Source of the DNA: Lysobacteraceae bacterium
GTDB taxonomy: Bacteria; Pseudomonadota; Gammaproteobacteria; Xanthomonadales; Xanthomonadaceae
Assembly: GCA_028293685.1 (NCBI GenBank)
Contig: JAQGOI010000050.1
Coordinates: forward strand, 1 to 6,793
DNA length: 6,793 bases
Direction of reading: 5' to 3'
The notes under the pieces: model-generated
What the model was told of the DNA's origin: nothing
The model's input: only the letters and a program-made list of their open reading frames with translations
The model's database searches: none
In this document: piece after piece, positions 6,755 to 6,793 of the stretch
Numbering within the stretch: position 1 is the first letter of the stretch
How the letters are laid out: each line of letters starts with the position of its first letter
Program-made: the position numbers and the translations under genes

Positions 6755-6793
6755 ATCGGCAGCATCGATTGATGCCGCTGATCCCCGTGGAAT

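Noticed and set aside
1..6793. CRISPR array, tRNA, rRNA, insertion sequence or phage genes
   Set aside because: No repeat-spacer pattern, cloverleaf, transposase motif, terminal inverted repeats or integrase was seen on either strand.

Overview
The window is a GC-rich, gene-dense bacterial chromosome segment holding five protein genes. It begins inside a sulfate-assimilation gene. The fused CysN-CysC, the ETF-ubiquinone oxidoreductase and a secreted reprolysin-like protease together suggest a gammaproteobacterium of the Xanthomonadales type (Lysobacter, Xanthomonas or Rhodanobacter relatives). That placement is inference from remembered family distribution; there is no rRNA or marker gene to confirm it.

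Layout. The left end (1-1129, +) carries the 3' part of cysNC: the CysN C-terminal domains and a complete APS kinase. Next is a gap of about 390 bases with no convincing gene. It holds several inverted repeats, a clear intrinsic terminator (1354-1393), a perfect 14-bp palindrome (1454-1467) and a ribosome binding site. At 1519-3021 (+) is a secreted zinc metalloprotease with a metzincin HExxHxxGxxHD site, closed by a second intrinsic terminator (3045-3080). Three genes point the other way from the right end: ETF-QO (6692-5058), a WcbI-like putative polysaccharide-modifying protein (5058-4156) and a GSCFA-domain protein (4159-3107). Their stops and starts overlap (TAATG, then ATGA), so they look like one translationally coupled operon driven from a promoter near 6726-6754.

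How the genes fit together. CysNC makes APS and PAPS for sulfur assimilation. The protease is a separate exported enzyme on its own transcription unit. ETF-QO passes electrons from ETF to the quinone pool and is a housekeeping gene. The two genes behind it have no obvious link to electron transfer. Both resemble SGNH-hydrolase-like, glycan-associated families, and parts of them are visibly less GC-rich than ETF-QO. This pair is the most interesting part of the window: a possible two-protein glycan-modification module coupled to a respiratory gene. No tRNA, rRNA, insertion sequence, CRISPR array, integrase or attachment site was seen.
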